In this document: piece after piece, positions 60,853-64,000 of the stretch
Position numbering within the stretch: position 1 is the stretch's first letter
How the letters are laid out: every line of letters begins with the position of its first letter
Source: Terribium retamae
GTDB lineage: Bacteria > Pseudomonadota > Alphaproteobacteria > Rhizobiales > Rhizobiaceae
Direction of reading: 5' to 3'
Assembly (NCBI RefSeq): GCF_022347545.1
Contig: NZ_JAKREW010000010.1
Location: 62,001-126,000, forward strand
DNA length: 64,000 bases
Notes under the pieces: generated by a model
Databases searched by the model: none
What the model saw: only the letters and a program-made list of their open reading frames with translations
Told to the model about the DNA's origin: nothing
Made by a program: the position numbers and the translations under genes

Positions 60853-63174
60853 ATGAGTGGCGCAGAACAGGCGGGCAGGGAACGGATTGCTTCCATCATC
60901 GCGGCTGAAATCGCGGCCAGGGCCGAGCAGGTGTCGGCGGCGATCGCGCTGCTCGACGAAGGCGCGACGGTTCCTTTCGTGGCGCGCTACCGCAAGGAAG
61001 CAACCGGCGGTCTCGACGACACGCAATTGCGCCAGCTGGCCGAACGCCTTGCCTATCTGCGCGAGCTCGATGCGCGCCGCACGGCGATCCTGGAATCGAT
61101 CGGCGAGCAGGGCAAGTTGACGGACGAGCTGAAGCTCAAGATTGCGGCGGCGGCCACCAAGGCGGAACTCGAAGACATCTACCTGCCGTACAAACCGAAG
61201 CGGCGCACCAAGGCCGAGATCGCGCGCGAACGCGGGCTCGGCCCGCTGGCCGAGGCGATCATGGCCGACCGTGCGGCCGTGCCGCTGCACCTGGCCGAAG
61301 GCTACATTACGGAAGAAGTGCCGGACACCAAGGCGGCACTGGAGGGCGCGCGCGACATTCTCTCCGAACAGTTTGCGGAAAATGCTGATCTCGTCGGCAA
61401 GCTGCGTGCCTATATGCAGGACCGTGCCTTCCTGCGCTCACGTGTCGTCGATGGCAAGCAGGAGGCCGGCGCCAAGTTCTCCGACTATTTCGACCATGCC
61501 GAGCGCTGGGCGACGACCCCCAGCCACAGGGCACTGGCGATGCTGCGCGGTCGCAACGAGGACGTGCTTTCGCTCGCCATAGAGGTCGATGCCGACGATA
61601 CGTCGCCGGTGAAGCCGGTGGAGCGTATCATCGTACAGACGCTGGGGATCGGTAACGCGCTGCCGGGAGACAAATGGCTGACCGAGGTCGCCGGTTGGAC
61701 CTGGCGGGTGAAGCTGTCGCTGCATCTGTCGCTCGACTTGATGCGCGACCTGCGCGAACGCTCCGAGGAAGAGGCGATCCACGTCTTCGCCCGCAATCTG
61801 AAGGACTTGTTACTGGCCGCCCCCGCCGGTTCGCGCGCCACCATGGGCCTCGATCCGGGCATTCGCACCGGCGTGAAGGTGGCGGTGGTCGACGGCACCG
61901 GCAAGCTCAAGGAAACCGCGACGGTCTATCCGTTCCAGCCAAAGAACGACGTGCGCGGCGCCCAAGCCGAACTCGCCCGGCTGATGCGCCAGCACAATGT
62001 CGAACTGATCGCCATCGGCAACGGTACGGCCAGTCGCGAGACCGAGAAACTGGTGGCCGACCTTCTTGGTGATATGCCGGCGCCCAAGCCGCTCAAGGTA
62101 ATCGTCAGCGAGGCCGGCGCATCGGTTTATTCCGCGTCTGAAACCGCTGCGGCCGAATTCCCCAATCTGGACGTCTCCCTGCGCGGCGCGGTATCGATCG
62201 CGCGACGCCTGCAGGATCCGCTGGCCGAACTCGTCAAGATCGAACCGAAGTCGATCGGCGTCGGACAGTACCAGCATGATGTCGACCAGTACCGGCTGGC
62301 GCGTTCGCTTGACGCGGTAGTGGAAGATGCGGTGAACGCCGTCGGCGTCGACCTCAACACGGCCTCCGCTTCGTTGCTGGCGCGTGTGTCGGGCCTCGGC
62401 GCTTCGCTGGCAGAGGCGATCGTTGCGCACCGCGATGCCAATGGTCCATTCCCCAACCGACAGGAACTGCTCAAGGTATCGCGGCTAGGCCCAAGGGCCT
62501 TCGAGCAAAGCGCCGGTTTCCTGCGTATCCCGAACGGCACCGAGCCCCTGGACGCATCCTCCGTGCATCCGGAAGCGTATGGCGTGGCCAAGAAGATCGT
62601 TGCCGCCTGCGGGCGCGACGTGCGTGCGTTGATGGGCGACCGCACCATGCTGCAGGCGCTGGACCCGCGCGTTTTTGTCGACGACCGGTTCGGGCTGCCG
62701 ACGGTGCGCGACATCATCGCCGAACTGGAGAAGCCGGGCCGCGATCCGCGCCCTGGCTTCAAGACGGCGACCTTCGCCGACGGGGTTGACGACATCAAGG
62801 ATTTGAAGCCGGGCATGCTTCTCGAGGGCACTGTCACCAACGTCGCCGCCTTTGGCGCCTTCGTCGACATCGGCGTGCACCAGGACGGTCTCGTCCATGT
62901 CTCGCAACTGGCCGATCGGTTCGTGAAGGATGCGCATGAGGTGGTCAAGGCCGGCGACATCGTCAAGGTTCGCGTTGTCGATGTCGACATTGCCCGCAAG
63001 CGCATCGGCCTGACGATGCGGCGTGACGGTGACGGCGGCTCCGGCAAGCCGGTCCGCCAGGATGCTCCGCGAAAACCGGCCATGCCGCTACAGGGCCGCG
63101 GCCGGCCGGACAAGGCTCCGCCCTCGCAAGGGGCTTTCGGTGCAGCGCTGGCGGAGGCACTCAAGAAGCGGTGA
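60853..63174 (+). CDS. tex: Tex family RNA-binding transcription accessory protein
   Basis: 773 residues, full length. Domains in order: N-terminal helical domain, YqgF-like nuclease fold (about 330-470; [20 protein letters not shown]), helix-hairpin-helix (about 495-560; [20 protein letters not shown]) and the S1 RNA-binding domain (about 655-725; [20 protein letters not shown]). Tex acts at the polymerase-ribosome interface and in stress tolerance. No operon partner. Confidence 0.94.
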   Translation: MSGAEQAGRERIASIIAAEIAARAEQVSAAIALLDEGATVPFVARYRKEATGGLDDTQLRQLAERLAYLRELDARRTAILESIGEQGKLTDELKLKIAAAATKAELEDIYLPYKPKRRTKAEIARERGLGPLAEAIMADRAAVPLHLAEGYITEEVPDTKAALEGARDILSEQFAENADLVGKLRAYMQDRAFLRSRVVDGKQEAGAKFSDYFDHAERWATTPSHRALAMLRGRNEDVLSLAIEVDADDTSPVKPVERIIVQTLGIGNALPGDKWLTEVAGWTWRVKLSLHLSLDLMRDLRERSEEEAIHVFARNLKDLLLAAPAGSRATMGLDPGIRTGVKVAVVDGTGKLKETATVYPFQPKNDVRGAQAELARLMRQHNVELIAIGNGTASRETEKLVADLLGDMPAPKPLKVIVSEAGASVYSASETAAAEFPNLDVSLRGAVSIARRLQDPLAELVKIEPKSIGVGQYQHDVDQYRLARSLDAVVEDAVNAVGVDLNTASASLLARVSGLGASLAEAIVAHRDANGPFPNRQELLKVSRLGPRAFEQSAGFLRIPNGTEPLDASSVHPEAYGVAKKIVAACGRDVRALMGDRTMLQALDPRVFVDDRFGLPTVRDIIAELEKPGRDPRPGFKTATFADGVDDIKDLKPGMLLEGTVTNVAAFGAFVDIGVHQDGLVHVSQLADRFVKDAHEVVKAGDIVKVRVVDVDIARKRIGLTMRRDGDGGSGKPVRQDAPRKPAMPLQGRGRPDKAPPSQGAFGAALAEALKKR

Positions 63175-63202
63175 GCGTGGCTCGGAATAAGCCGAACAGG
63201 GG

Positions 63203-64000
63203 TCAGTTCACCGTGTTTTCTGGCCTCTTACCTGCGAAATAGGCGTCGAGACTGTCCAGCACCATGTTGCCCATGGCGCGGCGTGTCTCGACGGTGGCGC
63301 TGGCCTGATGCGGCATCAGCACGACATTCGGCAACGCCAGGAAGTCCCGGCGGATGGCCGGCTCATTCTCGAACACATCGAGGCCGGCTGCCGCGATCGT
63401 GCCGTCACGCAGTGCCGAGATGAGGGCGTCCTCATCGACCACGCTGCCGCGCGCGATGTTGATCAAAGTGCCTCGCGGGCCGAGCGCATTGAGCACGGCG
63501 CTGTCGACGACACCACGCGTGTCCGGTGTCGCCGCCACGCACACCGCCAGCACATCGCTGTCTGCGGCGAGCGCCGCTGCGTCGGTAAAATGCGGCCAAG
63601 CGACGTCGTGGTAGTGCGTCCGGTTCGCGTACCGCACGGACATGCCCAAGAGTTCGGCGCGGGTCCCCAGCGCTCGGCCTATCTGGCCGAGCCCCAGGAT
63701 ACCCAGCCGCTTGCCGCGTGGGCTGGACGCGAGTGGGAATGGTTCGCCGGCGTGCCAGCGGCCTTCGCGCACGAACCGGTCGCCCTCGACGATCCGCCGC
63801 AGCACCGCAAGGATCAGCGCCAGCCCCATGTCGGCGACCTCGTCCGTGAGCACTCCCTGTGTGGTGGCGACATCGACGTCGCGTGCCCGTGCATAGCCGA
63901 GGTCGACCCTATCGGTACCGACACCGTTGACGGCAATGATGCCGAGCGACGGCAGCAGGTCGATCCACTCCCTGGAAAGGCCGGTGCCACCGCCGGTCAC
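63203..64000 (-). CDS. D-isomer specific 2-hydroxyacid dehydrogenase (5' end outside window)
   Basis: 265 C-terminal residues; the gene's start lies beyond base 64000. The GTG at the edge encodes an internal Val of VTGGGTGL. Rossmann motif GILGLGQIGRALG near 96-108, the catalytic Arg in NIARGSVVDE, Glu in FENEPAI and His in PHQASATVE are all present, so it is probably active. Typical of hydroxypyruvate/glyoxylate or related reductases; substrate not determined. Probably about 45-50 residues are missing. Confidence 0.87.
   Translation of the reverse strand: MTGGGTGLSREWIDLLPSLGIIAVNGVGTDRVDLGYARARDVDVATTQGVLTDEVADMGLALILAVLRRIVEGDRFVREGRWHAGEPFPLASSPRGKRLGILGLGQIGRALGTRAELLGMSVRYANRTHYHDVAWPHFTDAAALAADSDVLAVCVAATPDTRGVVDSAVLNALGPRGTLINIARGSVVDEDALISALRDGTIAAAGLDVFENEPAIRRDFLALPNVVLMPHQASATVETRRAMGNMVLDSLDAYFAGKRPENTVN

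Noticed and set aside
1..64000. CRISPR arrays, tRNA or rRNA genes, transposases, prophage
   Set aside because: I saw no regular spaced repeats, cloverleaf-like gene, transposase or integrase. The only mobile-like items are the intergenic palindromes and the short repeat.

Overview
The window reads as chromosome (or a large replicon) of a GC-rich alphaproteobacterium of the Rhizobiales, most likely Mesorhizobium or a close relative in the Phyllobacteriaceae. This rests on a MucR-family regulator, the ehu-eut ectoine operon with an EnuR-type regulator, many GGAAC-N16/17-(C/G)GTT promoters of the EcfG general-stress type, rhizobial small-protein families (DUF982, DUF3309, DUF3175) and several intergenic repeats of rhizobial type. 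The genus is inference; no rRNA or tRNA gene was seen.

Layout. (1) 1-4188: envelope or exopolysaccharide-type genes: the end of a GT4 glycosyltransferase, a GH5 glycosidase, a membrane fatty-acid hydroxylase/sterol desaturase and a CelD/BcsL-like acetyltransferase. (2) 4209-6398: a LysR regulator divergent from a cystathionine beta-lyase-like PLP enzyme. (3) 6472-20904: a complete ectoine/hydroxyectoine uptake and degradation regulon. An oxidoreductase, atf and ssd lie on the minus strand with an asnC-type regulator. enuR, ehuABCD and eutABCDE lie on the plus strand. The imported compatible solute is opened, deacetylated, transaminated and oxidised to aspartate. A shared bipartite motif sits in both regulatory gaps. 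(4) 21002-26388: a cysteine-free MucR-like regulator and the prkA-yeaH-spoVR operon. (5) 26680-40667: the phenylacetate pathway in two PaaR-controlled blocks (paaG-paaI-paaK-paaR and paaABCDE-paa-like-paaZ). Between them lie a 2-oxoacid (indolepyruvate-type) ferredoxin oxidoreductase and an Lrp regulator. (6) 41112-47387: an aromatic amine dehydrogenase locus (heavy chain, MauE, MauD, TTQ light chain, two c-type cytochromes), an AraC regulator and a divergent membrane tetraheme cytochrome. Amines such as phenylethylamine would be oxidised in the periplasm and feed the adjacent Paa pathway. (7) 47435-59785: an island of small stress genes with NHEJ proteins (Ku and a stand-alone LigD polymerase domain), topoisomerase IB and about a dozen EcfG-type promoters. 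(8) 59795-64000: an isolated livG-like ATPase, tex and the 3' part of a D-2-hydroxyacid dehydrogenase gene.

The least described parts are the membrane tetraheme fusion beside an amine dehydrogenase locus that lacks mauG, the extra PaaA/PaaC-like subunit between paaE and paaZ, the shared candidate operators of the ectoine regulon, and the small acidic paralogues in the stress island.
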